The notes below the pieces were generated by a model, which saw only the letters and a list, made by a program, of their open reading frames with translations, had not been told where the DNA came from and did no database searches. A stretch of 64,000 bases of DNA from assembly GCA_024684065.1 (NCBI GenBank), contig JAIKXO010000258.1:27094-91093 (forward strand). The letters run 5' to 3'. This DNA is from Lachnospiraceae bacterium. GTDB taxonomy: Bacteria; Bacillota_A; Clostridia; Lachnospirales; Lachnospiraceae. The translations under genes and the position numbers were made by a program. Positions 54,727 through 63,089 of this stretch are shown here, piece after piece (position 1 is the stretch's first letter; every line of letters starts with the position of its first letter).

Positions 54727-54844
54727 ATGGGAGACTCTGTCTGAGTCCGAAGAAATGTATCTTGAAACTATATATGTGCTGTCGCAGAAATCCGGTTTTG
54801 TCCGGGGTCTTTTTGCACCTGTCTATCCATCAGAATTCCAATAA
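54727..54844 (+). pseudogene. Decayed DtxR-family regulator, divergent to feo
   Basis: On the plus strand ESEEMYLETIYVLSQKSGFVR, a hallmark DtxR N-terminus, reads from 54743 to a stop at 54844. A frameshift separates it from the ATG at 54727. The rest of the gene is missing. A half-like box lies at 54700-54716. It was probably the local feo regulator before the loss. Confidence 0.7.
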
Positions 54845-54845
54845 A

Positions 54846-55427
54846 TCAACGAGAACCGTCCCCATTGACCTTCCGGGCATCCATCAGTGCATCATTAACA
54901 ATTCTGATCACCTGTTCATTGGAATAGTCCATCGTAGTAGTTGCTATCACTGTACAGATTCCATGTACCAGCAGACTGACTCTCTCAAATATACCTTCAG
55001 CTCTCTGTGGGTCGATCTTATATTTATCGATCAACTCTTTTATAATAAGCCTGTTCGTCTGATACTTTTCTCTCTCTTCCAGGAATGATTTTTCATTTCG
55101 GAAATCCGAAAGATAAATAAGTCTGTACAGATTCTTATGATCTCTTGCCAGATCTGCCAGGACTGTTACCGATATCTCTACCGGTGAGCAACCCTCACTG
55201 TTTTTTAGCTTGTCAGCAATACTTTGCTCCAGTTTATCGCAGGCATAGTTAAATACTTCCTCTTTGAGTTCATCCATATTCGGAAATCGGCTGAACACGG
55301 GCTGTGTAGAACATCTGAGTTTCTTTGCAATTGCCCTGCAGTTTACCTGACCTATTCCATCTTCATCAGCAATACTGTATCCGGCCTCAACAATCATTTC
55401 TTTGCTTGTTGTAATCTTAGGCGGCAT
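54846..55427 (-). CDS. TetR family regulator
   Basis: 193 residues with N-terminal helix-turn-helix (GIGQVNCRAIAKKLRCSTQP then VFSRFPNMDELKEEVFN). The C-terminal domain is unrelated to known groups. It stands alone on the minus strand and may regulate the small genes upstream; its targets are unknown. Confidence 0.87.
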   Translation of the reverse strand: MPPKITTSKEMIVEAGYSIADEDGIGQVNCRAIAKKLRCSTQPVFSRFPNMDELKEEVFNYACDKLEQSIADKLKNSEGCSPVEISVTVLADLARDHKNLYRLIYLSDFRNEKSFLEEREKYQTNRLIIKELIDKYKIDPQRAEGIFERVSLLVHGICTVIATTTMDYSNEQVIRIVNDALMDARKVNGDGSR

Positions 55428-55757
55428 AATGGTTCCTCCTGTCTAAGCAACGTTTTCCTGATCAGCTTCCTGACCATTTTGTTAATAATCTGTTTGATCA
55501 ACACATTGCCCTGTTTTTAAGCATCTGGTGCATTTTGCGGTTTTCGCGTTGCTGCCACTACATTCCAACCGTCCTCCATAAAATCTTAACATATTCATAT
55601 CGAGGCCCGGTTGATGCACCAGCAATAAACACTGTTTCATTATTTTTTCTCGTTATATAGCATTTGTTATATATCGCTTGCAATATATCATTGTTTGTTT
55701 CTTTTGTCAATATATACTCTTCCCGGTACGATCATTGGGAGTAAACATGCAAACCAT

Positions 55758-55797
55758 AAAAAAATCACCTCACATTCCTTTGATGAGGTGATTTTTT
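55758..55797. terminator. Bidirectional intrinsic terminator
   Basis: AAAAAATCACCTCA faces TGAGGTGATTTTTT (14-bp arms at 55758-55772 and 55784-55797). A-run/T-run on both sides suits both strands. The surrounding 55428-55757 is AT-rich and I see no gene in it. Confidence 0.75.
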
Positions 55798-55940
55798 AAA
55801 TACATAATGCTTTGTGCCTGTCATCCAAAATGATATGTTCACCGGCCTTCTTTAGAATATCGGATATTACATGATAAAAATATTGTTCTCCCGTTTTATT
55901 CTCCCTATGAAAATGGCCGGACACGGGGCCCGGCCGAAAT

Positions 55941-56079
55941 TCATTTTAATTCAGCATTGTTTCTATTTAAAAAGTCTATATCATCGCCATACTTCATGGC
56001 AGTTTCCATATCGTTATTCATAAAGTTTTCAAACAATTCTTCAGGTATCTTACCGAGCAATAACAACTATGACGGTCAT
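55941..56079 (-). pseudogene. Small decayed open frame
   Basis: A GGAG site precedes ATG at 56079 (MTVIV...), then a one-base shift joins to LGKIPEELFENFMNNDMETA and YGDDIDFLNRNNAELK, stop at 55941. The sequence looks coding; family unknown. Confidence 0.4.
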
Positions 56080-56141
56080 ATAATCATGCTCCTTTCTGAT
56101 CATATAAAGTATAATCCTTGTTAATTATACGTGAACACAAC

Positions 56142-56303
56142 TTATGATTCAACCTTAACAAAAATTATAAAAGAACTTGCGCCATAAATCAGGCCCTGTA
56201 TCATCTGAAAAGCCAGTCGTGAAATACCTGTCTTTTCTGCAATCGTCTCCTGGGAAAAACCAGGCTGGTTTCTCCCTGCCGTCTGAACTGTTTTCTCACT
56301 CAT
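56142..56303 (-). CDS. 53-residue chimera, carboxymuconolactone-decarboxylase-like start
   Basis: ATG at 56303 overlaps the aldo/keto reductase stop as ATGA. The first 13 residues (MSEKTVQTAGRNQ) resemble the start of carboxymuconolactone decarboxylase-like proteins; from there it departs into SQETIAEKTGISRLAFQM, which is helix-turn-helix-like. It looks like a fusion left by a deletion. Function unlikely. Confidence 0.5.
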   Translation of the reverse strand: MSEKTVQTAGRNQPGFSQETIAEKTGISRLAFQMIQGLIYGASSFIIFVKVES

Positions 56304-57355
56304 TTGTCTGTCCCTCCGATCAACTGGTCTCCTACAGACCAGACGTGCTTCTTCTCTGCGTCACTTCTTTTATTCTGTGCCATTACACCTGCAAGAGGAT
56401 GAGGGACATACGGCTCTTCAAGATACAGAAGCTCTTCATCTGTCAGTTCCAGACCCACCGCCTTCGCTGCCCCTTCAATGTGATGAAGCTTTGTGGCGCC
56501 GACCACCGGTGACGTTACCTTCGTAAGCAGCCATGCAAGGGAGACTTCTGTCATGGTTACACCATGTTTTTCTGCAAGCTCCGCTACACGGCTGATTATT
56601 ATGCTGTCCTGCTCTGCCGTGGAATCATATTTAAACTTTGCATAGCTGTCTTCTACCGCACGTTTCGTATCATTTTCGCCAGGTTTCCTGGAAAGCCTGC
56701 CGGAAGCAAGGGCGCTATAAGGAGTAATGGCAATATTTTCTTCCTCGCAATAAGGCACCATCTCCCTCTCTTCCTCGCGGAAGATCAGATTGTAATGCCC
56801 CTGAATGGATACGAACTTTGCATACCCTTCCTTCTCCGCCAGAGCGTTTGCCTTGGCAATCTGCCAGGCAAAGCAGTTGGATATTCCGATATATCTTGCT
56901 TTTCCGGCTTTTACGATACGGTTCAGCCCGTCCATGATATCTTCGAGCGGGGTTTTCCAGTCCCACATATGATAGATGTATAAATCCACATAATCCATGC
57001 CGAGATTCTGAAGGCTTGTGTTGATCATATTTTCGATATGCTGCTGACCGGTGATCCCTTTATCTATTTCATCCTGTGTCCTCGGAAGGAATTTTGTGGC
57101 AACAACCACATCTTCACGCCTGGCAAAACTCTTAAGTGCACGCCCTGCATATTGCTCACTGGTGCCGCTCTGATAGGCAATGGCCGTGTCATAGAAATTG
57201 ACGCCCAGATCCAATCCTCTCTTTATTATCTCTCTGGAATGCTCTTCGTCGATTGTCCAGCTGTGCTGTCCTCTGGCCGGGTCTCCAAACCCCATGCATC
57301 CCATGCAGATACGGGATACTGTAAGGTCTGAATTTCCAAGTTTCGTGTATTTCAT
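56300..57355 (-). CDS. Aldo/keto reductase
   Basis: NADPH-dependent oxidoreductase, 351 residues from 57355 (MKYTKLGNSD; AGGAG upstream). Barrel motifs: GVNFYDTAIAY (catalytic Asp-Tyr), VATKF (Lys), YIYHMWDW (His) and GISNCFAWQ. It follows a TetR gene by 14 bp. Physiological substrate unknown. Confidence 0.93.
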   Translation of the reverse strand: MKYTKLGNSDLTVSRICMGCMGFGDPARGQHSWTIDEEHSREIIKRGLDLGVNFYDTAIAYQSGTSEQYAGRALKSFARREDVVVATKFLPRTQDEIDKGITGQQHIENMINTSLQNLGMDYVDLYIYHMWDWKTPLEDIMDGLNRIVKAGKARYIGISNCFAWQIAKANALAEKEGYAKFVSIQGHYNLIFREEEREMVPYCEEENIAITPYSALASGRLSRKPGENDTKRAVEDSYAKFKYDSTAEQDSIIISRVAELAEKHGVTMTEVSLAWLLTKVTSPVVGATKLHHIEGAAKAVGLELTDEELLYLEEPYVPHPLAGVMAQNKRSDAEKKHVWSVGDQLIGGTDK

Positions 57356-57369
57356 ATGGGTACGCTCCT

Positions 57370-58002
57370 TTACAATGTATTTTTTCCCAGCAGCCTGATA
57401 AGGCATGCATAGGTAATCTCCTGTATTGACTGATAAGCAAAATCTATATCTGCCTGTTTCATTGCTTCCTTCTGCTTGTCTGTCACCGCAGTATAGGGAT
57501 AGATCCCGAACATGAACGGGAAAAAAATATATATGAAGTTATGGATTTCATCGACTGTCATTTCAGGGCAGAACTTTTCAAGGAGCCTGCATATATTTTT
57601 CATTGATTCCCCATATGCTCTCTTGAACGATGCAAGCAGTTCAGGTCTGCTGTTTGCCTCCATATCATAATTATTCATGGAGAGAAGCTTTAGCAGCTGC
57701 TGTCTGCTGGCAATCGAGGAAGCGATTTTCCCCGCCAGTTCGCTTCTGCTCAAATTTTCGTTATTTTTTCTGATGATCTCAAGTTCCTCGTTCCATCTGT
57801 CATATTCACGTTCATAAAGAGCAAGAAATATCTCTTCCTTCGTCTGGAAATAGTTGTAGATGGATGTTCTGGTAAAGGACGTAACTGCTCCGATCTCTTT
57901 CAGCGTGATATCCTTAAAGCTCATTGTCTGATAAAGCTGCTCGCAGGCATTTATGATCTCTTCCTTCCTTGCAGCTGTTAGTTCCGGTGATCCCTTCGGC
58001 AT
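57370..58002 (-). CDS. TetR family regulator of the aldo/keto reductase operon
   Basis: 210 residues; N-terminal HTH (MSFKDITLKEIGAVTSFTRT then SIYNYFQTKEEIFLALYERE) and a C-terminal ligand-binding domain. It is first in an operon with the reductase. Two palindromic boxes overlap the promoter upstream at 58041-58088, supporting autoregulation. Confidence 0.93.
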   Translation of the reverse strand: MPKGSPELTAARKEEIINACEQLYQTMSFKDITLKEIGAVTSFTRTSIYNYFQTKEEIFLALYEREYDRWNEELEIIRKNNENLSRSELAGKIASSIASRQQLLKLLSMNNYDMEANSRPELLASFKRAYGESMKNICRLLEKFCPEMTVDEIHNFIYIFFPFMFGIYPYTAVTDKQKEAMKQADIDFAYQSIQEITYACLIRLLGKNTL

Positions 58003-58040
58003 GATATTGCCTCCATTTCATTGAGTGCTTGTTTGTATTC

Positions 58041-58088
58041 TGACTTCGTGTCAAAACACATTATATCTCTGTTCTGACACCGTGTCAA
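58041..58088 (-). promoter_or_regulatory. Consensus promoter with tandem TetR-type operators
   Basis: On the minus strand TTGACA (58083-58088), 17-bp spacer, TATAAT (58060-58065), exact consensus. TGACACCGTGTCA (58075-58087) is a perfect palindrome overlapping the -35. TGACTTCGTGTCA (58041-58053) is a second, imperfect copy just downstream of the -10. Confidence 0.9.
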
Positions 58089-58118
58089 GATACAATTTGT
58101 TATTCCCCAATAAGAAAA

Positions 58119-58158
58119 GCCTGCGGAAACATCCGGATCTCTCCCAATACCCGCAGGC
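58119..58158 (-). terminator. Intrinsic terminator of the hydrolase gene
   Basis: GCCTGCGG (58119-58126) pairs with CCGCAGGC (58151-58158), followed on the minus strand by TTTTCTT. It lies about 250 bp after the stop of the gene at 58406. The sequence between is AT-rich with no gene apparent. Confidence 0.65.
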
Positions 58159-58405
58159 GTGGTAACTGTTCGTTATCCAGTTAAACACTCACTTTTTCAT
58201 CATGTAAATGTCAAGCATTTTTTTACATCGTACATTTCTTTTTCTTTGGTAACGTTAACCGGACTTTAAGGTTTATAAATACCGTTACAATGCCGGACTC
58301 CCGCGCCAGGGACAAAGCCGATATTCATTTCCCGCAATCTGCGAAAATCAAAGTTTTAATCTCATATCCGTATATTTCTGAAGTCATAAATGCTTCAGTA
58401 GTTGA

Positions 58406-59437
58406 TTAACCATCTTTACCCTTTATTCGGGGGCAGACATACACTTCCTCTCGGATCTTCCTCATTCTCGACCACACATTATCACCGTAATTACTGAGCA
58501 AGACTGTGATCATTCCGTTATTGGGATTGTATTCGGAGATTGCACTCACTCCATCATCGCATCCTTGCATATATACATAATCCTGTCCTTCGGGATTTTC
58601 GATGATCCAAACTCCAAAACCGTAATATCCTTCTTCCGAATCCTTCCCATCCCCGCTTTGTTTAGAAAACATCGCGGATACCATTTCCTTCGAAAGCAGT
58701 TCATGTCTGATCAAACCATTCCAAAACTTCACGATGTCCCCTACGGTTACGAATGCACCTCCGTCACCGGTCCCCTTCGCTCCTACAGAATATATATTTG
58801 TGCGATAATCATCTGTTTCAGGACAATATATATAGCTGTTTGCACATTTCGCAGGCAGTCTGTCGAACGCAAAATAACCGGCAGAACACATGCCGCATTT
58901 ATCAAACACATTTTTCTGAAGATATTCATCAAAGTCCATGCCGGCGATCTTTTCTATGATCATTGCCAGCAATATATATCCGGTATTATTGTATTGGAAC
59001 TTTTCTCCCTTCCTGTACATCATAGGCTTGTCAATGAACAACGGAAGCATATCTTTATTTTTTCGGATCCTGTAATTGGGAAAATCAGTCCACAAAGCTT
59101 CATAATCATCCATAACGGATTCGTCAAAATAATCCGGAACTCCTGAAGTATGATTTAACAGTTCCTTCACGGTTACATCCGGATCTATGCGTTTCAGATC
59201 AAAATCCAGTAATTCCCCTATCGTATCTTCAAAATGCAGTTTCTCTGTTCCGATCAGCTGAAGGATTCCCACTGCGACAAATGTCTTCCCCATTGACGCA
59301 GACGCAAATCTTGTTTCGAACGTATTCGGTATCTCATTAGCAAGATCAGCAAACCCTCCACTGTAATCAAGTAAGACTGTATCATTTTGTATGATATATG
59401 CATTTCCTCTAAAAGCAGTATCTATTTCAATTTTCAT
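58406..59437 (-). CDS. Serine hydrolase, beta-lactamase-related
   Basis: 343 residues. Ser-x-x-Lys is SMGK (FASASMGKTFVAVG), Tyr-x-Asn is YNNTGY, and a HTSGVPDY segment is present. A third motif with GVWI lies near the end. No signal peptide is seen, so it is probably cytosolic. It may act as esterase, peptidase or beta-lactamase-like; cannot be told. Confidence 0.87.
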   Translation of the reverse strand: MKIEIDTAFRGNAYIIQNDTVLLDYSGGFADLANEIPNTFETRFASASMGKTFVAVGILQLIGTEKLHFEDTIGELLDFDLKRIDPDVTVKELLNHTSGVPDYFDESVMDDYEALWTDFPNYRIRKNKDMLPLFIDKPMMYRKGEKFQYNNTGYILLAMIIEKIAGMDFDEYLQKNVFDKCGMCSAGYFAFDRLPAKCANSYIYCPETDDYRTNIYSVGAKGTGDGGAFVTVGDIVKFWNGLIRHELLSKEMVSAMFSKQSGDGKDSEEGYYGFGVWIIENPEGQDYVYMQGCDDGVSAISEYNPNNGMITVLLSNYGDNVWSRMRKIREEVYVCPRIKGKDG

Positions 59438-59482
59438 ATCTTACCCCCTGATTTTCTTTCATACAGCTGTTCTTTTAAACAT

Positions 59483-59575
59483 CTATCTGTCCGGAATAAA
59501 CCGCACAACTCTGACATTCCCGTCCGTTTCAACATTGTGTATATCAAATCTGCGTACTTTTGCTTCTCTAACCAT
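59483..59575 (-). CDS. Possible 30-residue protein
   Basis: ATG at 59575 after GGGA in GAGGGATTACAG. Product MVREAKVRRFDIHNVETDG, ending RFIPDR, is charged and looks coding. It lies 45 bp upstream of the hydrolase gene. It may be a short leader gene or a remnant. Confidence 0.4.
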   Translation of the reverse strand: MVREAKVRRFDIHNVETDGNVRVVRFIPDR

Positions 59576-59625
59576 CTGTAATCCCTCTTACTTTTTCTGT
59601 TACCCATCCGTGATAGAAATCACAT

Positions 59626-59660
59626 AAGGGCAGAATAGCAAATAATACCATTCTGCCCTT
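59626..59660. repeat. Inverted repeat in intergenic region
   Basis: AAGGGCAGAAT (59626-59636) faces ATTCTGCCCTT (59650-59660). No T-run follows on either strand, so terminator function is doubtful. Confidence 0.4.
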
Positions 59661-59710
59661 TACAAAACCTTCATCTAACACTGCAACCGAGGATTTTATC
59701 ATCAATCCAA

Positions 59711-59739
59711 GGTGTTTACACAAAATTATTTACACTACC
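59711..59739 (+). mobile_element. IS256-like terminal sequence remnant
   Basis: GGTGTTTACA then CAAAATTATTTACACTACC resembles the terminal inverted repeats of IS256-type elements in Clostridia. No transposase gene is attached, so this is a solo end at best. Based on memory of the motif. Confidence 0.4.
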
Positions 59740-59871
59740 GTGACTGAAGTCTTTTCTTTTCTTCTACTCTTCCAATCAACATTCGCCATTCCTTCCAAAT
59801 CTTACCCTATTCTCTTTATTTGGATGTTTTCCTGATAAAATCTTAACCTCAAGCCATCTATTCTGTCAATA

Positions 59872-59914
59872 AAAACTTCCAAATCCTATGTGTAACGCTT
59901 GATTTGGAAGTTTT
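59872..59914. terminator. Terminator-like inverted repeat
   Basis: AAAACTTCCAAATC (59872-59885) faces GATTTGGAAGTTTT (59901-59914). T-rich flanks on both strands. It lies downstream of the Fic-S66 operon on the minus strand. Confidence 0.65.
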
Positions 59915-60026
59915 GTTTTAATAGCATACAATGCACGTCTATGAGAAAATCAAATCCATACATCTTCACGTAATTTCGCCCCGACTTGGAGCGTAACTAG
60001 CGTATCCGAAAGGCGCAATGTCTTTT

Positions 60027-60200
60027 TTAACTTTTTACATCCACAAAATGCTTTGCCACAGATATCGGGGACAAAAGCGCGACCGTCTCGACATGCCCCG
60101 AGACAGCAGTATGGATGTCACCCGTATGAGGGAAGATATCCAAAATCCCGTCCGTATGTGGAAACATATCTACAGATATACCTGTCGTCGGGAACATGTC
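60027..60200 (-). pseudogene. DMFP tandem tail, RNA-methyltransferase-like C-terminal remnant
   Basis: Three exact 30-bp units (60171-60200, 60141-60170, 60111-60140) read DMFPTTGISV, DMFPHTDGIL and DIFPHTGDIH, followed by GHVETVALLS and a stop at 60027. The DMFPHT...HVETVALLS text matches the conserved end of RlmD/RumA-type 23S rRNA uracil methyltransferases. The upstream catalytic part is missing. It overlaps the stop of the S66 gene. See also 43035-43105. Confidence 0.45.
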
Positions 60201-61131
60201 AATCTGCTTCGATTTCTATCTTTTTACCGATCACAATCGCTCCTGCATTATCACCGTGTCCAATATCCCGCGTAACTGCGATCGGGGTTTCCGGATGAAC
60301 ATATTCCTTTACCAGTGTGATAATATCCGGAATACATTGATTCTGTTCCATCGCAGTAAAAGTTCCAAGTAGGATTCCATTGATTTTTTCGAATGCTCCT
60401 AGCTGCTTTAACCAGGCAAGATATGTTGTCATCTGAGGCACTTCCCCTCCAAGCGCTTCCAGAAGAAGAATCTTGTTTTCAAGATTCGGGAAATACCGGG
60501 TACCAGCCAGTTTCAGGAAGCATCGTATGTTTCCCCCGACTACTATACCGCTCATAGCATTCTTTTGAACAAACTTAAACGCCAGAGAGAACAGTTCATC
60601 CCTATTTTGAAACCTCTCCCTTTGCAGCTGTGCCAGATTGCCGAAACTCGTCATATACTTTACCTGGTACAATACGCTTGCTTTTCCCGTCATTGCATAA
60701 ATCGCATTGATGACAGTAGTCAGATCACTATAGCCCCATAAAACAGCTTTACTTTTGCCTATCTTCTCATAATCCAGATCATCCAGGATCTGATTGGCCA
60801 CATCTCCGCCGGAGATATCATATATCTCGTCTATATCCGGATCAGTGAACATTCTCATCAATTCGCCTGCCTTCTCTTTCGGAGAACCAGAGAATGGCCC
60901 TTCGTCCTTCTCATATATGCACGAACTTATTACCGGCGTGATGCCAATTGATTCTAAGAATACGACCAATTCTTCATTCTGTTTCCGGTATTCTTCTTTT
61001 TGGGCATCCGAACACGCCACTATACCAACCTTTTTCATCTTTATAAGATTTCTATGTCCTTTCTCCGCAATCCTTTTCATCCAGCCGCAATCAATTTCGT
61101 CCAAATTAACCTGCGTTTGGACGAAATTCAT
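60199..61131 (-). CDS. S66 family LD-carboxypeptidase / MccF-like peptidase
   Basis: Serine peptidase of 310 residues. Start at 61131 overlaps the Fic stop as ATGA; the conserved fold starts at residue 32 (MKKVGIVACSDAQKE), so an internal start at 61038 is also possible. Residues GGDVANQILDDL and the nucleophile segment LWGYSDLTTVINAIY match the S66 family (Ser, Glu, His triad). MccF-like members cleave modified peptides and give immunity; LD-carboxypeptidases cleave cell-wall peptides. Coupled to a Fic gene with the same operator motif. Confidence 0.85.
   Translation of the reverse strand: MNFVQTQVNLDEIDCGWMKRIAEKGHRNLIKMKKVGIVACSDAQKEEYRKQNEELVVFLESIGITPVISSCIYEKDEGPFSGSPKEKAGELMRMFTDPDIDEIYDISGGDVANQILDDLDYEKIGKSKAVLWGYSDLTTVINAIYAMTGKASVLYQVKYMTSFGNLAQLQRERFQNRDELFSLAFKFVQKNAMSGIVVGGNIRCFLKLAGTRYFPNLENKILLLEALGGEVPQMTTYLAWLKQLGAFEKINGILLGTFTAMEQNQCIPDIITLVKEYVHPETPIAVTRDIGHGDNAGAIVIGKKIEIEAD
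61093..61128. promoter_or_regulatory. Operator-like palindrome at S66 gene start
   Basis: AATTTCGTCCAAA (61093-61105), 10-bp spacer, TTTGGACGAAATT (61116-61128): perfect 13-bp arms lying inside the first 12 codons of the S66 gene. The same TTTCGTCCAA core is at the Fic promoter. Confidence 0.75.
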
Positions 61132-62189
61132 TTACTGTCAGCCCTGACATAGAAGGTACTCCTTCCTGAACCCTGCCGGATTATTTTGCCTTCTTCTGTC
61201 AGTTTTTTTAGTGCTGCCAGCGCTGATGACCTTCCTATACTCGGGCAATGTGCAACAACATCAGCACCAGTAAACTTTCCGATTTTTTCTTCCGTATATT
61301 TCTTTACAATATCATATGCTGTACTGCCCGATCCGCTTTCAGACATTAATCCAACACGCTCCTCAAACTCCGTATAGCAGGCCAGAATTGCCTGCAGCAT
61401 ATATCTTATAAACGGAGTCGGATCGTTTTCTTCCTCATGCCATCCTGCATCTGATTCCTCAAGCGTATCGTAGTATCGATCCTTTGTTTTCTCTATCTGC
61501 TTTTCGATACTGATATATTTTCCAACGCTATAACCGTTTTTATACAATAAGAGCAATGTCAGCAGTCTGCTCATTCTCCCGTTGCCATCATTGAACGGAT
61601 GGATGCAAAGAAAATCGCAGATAAATGTCGGGATCAATATCAAAGAATCTATTTTCTCATTTGCTATAGCCAGCTCATAAGCGTTGCATAAATTCTCCAC
61701 AGCTTCCGATGTGTCATAAGGCGGGATAGGTGTGAATCTGGTAGCTACCGTTCCATCAGGCTTTGTTTCATTAATATAGTTCTGAACATCCTTAAAATGT
61801 CCACCATAAGAAAAGCCTGCCCTCTTTAAAAGATCGCGATGAAGCTGCAATATATAAGAAGGACGAATTGGAATATATTCATTGCTCTCATGAATTGTAT
61901 TCAGCACATCCCTGTAGCCCATGATCTCATCCTCATCACGGTTCCTGGGCGTTGTCTTTTCTTCAAACAACTGTTTCATGCGAGTACTTGTCGTAACGAT
62001 CCCCTCGATTTTGTTGGAAGCTTCTGTACTCTGTATCTTTGCTATCTCGACTAAACGATCGAGTTCTACCGGCTTTTGCCGGATGAACAAGTCCTGTCTT
62101 CCTTTGCATTCATGAATCTTTGCAACAAGATTTAGTATATCAGTATCCCAAGCCTTTTCTACAAGCCTGCTATAGTCAAACGATCTCAT
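61128..62189 (-). CDS. Fic family protein with C-terminal winged helix
   Basis: 353 residues. N-terminal Fic-associated region (EASNKIEGIVTTSTRMKQL, with the inhibitory-helix-like SNKIEG), the Fic motif HPFNDGNGR (AMP-transfer His), and a C-terminal wHTH (GADVVAHCPSIGRSSALAAL then KLTEEGKIIR). AMPylation of a partner protein is likely. The wHTH suggests DNA binding and autoregulation via TTTCGTCCAA sites. RBS AAGGAG, start at 62189. Confidence 0.93.
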   Translation of the reverse strand: MRSFDYSRLVEKAWDTDILNLVAKIHECKGRQDLFIRQKPVELDRLVEIAKIQSTEASNKIEGIVTTSTRMKQLFEEKTTPRNRDEDEIMGYRDVLNTIHESNEYIPIRPSYILQLHRDLLKRAGFSYGGHFKDVQNYINETKPDGTVATRFTPIPPYDTSEAVENLCNAYELAIANEKIDSLILIPTFICDFLCIHPFNDGNGRMSRLLTLLLLYKNGYSVGKYISIEKQIEKTKDRYYDTLEESDAGWHEEENDPTPFIRYMLQAILACYTEFEERVGLMSESGSGSTAYDIVKKYTEEKIGKFTGADVVAHCPSIGRSSALAALKKLTEEGKIIRQGSGRSTFYVRADSK

Positions 62190-62198
62190 GAAAGCTCC

Positions 62199-62257
62199 TT
62201 TCGTCCAGCGTCATTTCTTTTTCGTCCAATTATACTTAATTTTGGACGATAAATCAA
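62199..62257 (-). promoter_or_regulatory. Fic gene promoter with three TTTCGTCCA sites
   Basis: TTGATT (62252-62257), 17-bp spacer, TATAAT (62229-62234). Sites: TTTCGTCCA at 62199-62207, TTTCGTCCAA at 62220-62229, and its complement TTTGGACGA at 62241-62249 in the spacer. Two of them frame the -10. Confidence 0.82.
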
Positions 62258-62267
62258 TATATTGGAT

Positions 62268-62309
62268 AAAAAAAACACCCGCAGCTCTCAAAATATGAGC
62301 CACGGGTGT
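62268..62309 (-). terminator. Intrinsic terminator
   Basis: ACACCCG (62275-62281) pairs with CGGGTGT (62303-62309), followed by eight Ts on the minus strand. It ends the 99-residue gene. Confidence 0.85.
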
Positions 62310-62322
62310 ACGTGTAATTCGT

Positions 62323-62622
62323 TCAAGCCTCAACCTCAACCGTAAGTCTCTCATCAACATACTGAATTCCTACGCAGCATGAAGATAAGTTCCTTTTCGC
62401 TTTTGCTGTCAGATGACGAGCCCTCGGAGTAATAAACTCGTTAAGATTTACAACAAGATGCCTATCTATCAAACGGATAATATCCATTTCCATAAGCGCA
62501 GCAAGGCGAGATTCTGCATAATACAACTCCAGAACCTCACTTTCTTTTAATTCATATTTTACCGGACCAGAATCAGGGTTCGGTCTGCGTTCAGTGAATA
62601 CAATATTATCGTCTGATATCAA
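62323..62622 (-). CDS. Uncharacterised 99-residue protein
   Basis: Not recognised. Starts with TTG at 62622, with GAGGAGG 10 bases ahead; there is no in-frame ATG. ELKESEVLELYYAESRLAAL is a helix and ALMEMDIIRLIDRHLVVNL follows. Ends LTVEVEA. It may be a small accessory or the remains of one. The sequence just upstream (EIREHVRVEEENDG) looks like the end of another lost gene. Confidence 0.5.
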   Translation of the reverse strand: MISDDNIVFTERRPNPDSGPVKYELKESEVLELYYAESRLAALMEMDIIRLIDRHLVVNLNEFITPRARHLTAKAKRNLSSCCVGIQYVDERLTVEVEA

Positions 62623-62679
62623 CCGTCATTTTCCTCCTCGACACGTACATGCTCTCTAATCTCATTCTTAAGCTGTACA

Positions 62680-63042
62680 TTAGAGTATAAAAATCCCATC
62701 TGTTGCAGCTGTTCCGTAGCCTTTGCCACGAACATCTTTCAAAATACTATAACCGATATGCCCCGCACCAGTTCGAAGTGCTTCCGTAAGATGGTGTCTG
62801 ATCCTGAACTCTCCGACAAGATGTCCATCAGCCCACAGATAATAATATGTCTCAGGCACAAACCATTCCGGCATATTTACCGGATGTTCATATGAAATCA
62901 AGGTCGGAAGTACTTTTTCCAAATACTCATCATAAGAGACACCATGATATGGATTTGTCAATCCATTCTCATCTAAGGGTAAATCAGTTGTGTATTCCCA
63001 TTGAGCATATGCATCCTGTATGTTGATTTTTCGTAGTTCCAT
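62680..63042 (-). pseudogene. GNAT acetyltransferase, 3'-truncated
   Basis: From 63042 (MELRKINIQDAYAQWEY) the fold is normal to GYSILKDVRGKGYGTAATDG, the acetyl-CoA loop, and then stops at IFIL. About 50-60 residues of the C-terminal part are missing, and unrelated coding text follows. Probably inactive. Confidence 0.7.
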
Positions 63043-63089
63043 ATTATCTTTACCCTTCATCATTGATTCTTCGTCAAACGTATTGAATT

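Noticed and set aside
54762..55088. Plus-strand frame of 108 residues
   Set aside because: It is a different frame of the decayed DtxR fragment and overlaps the TetR gene on the other strand.
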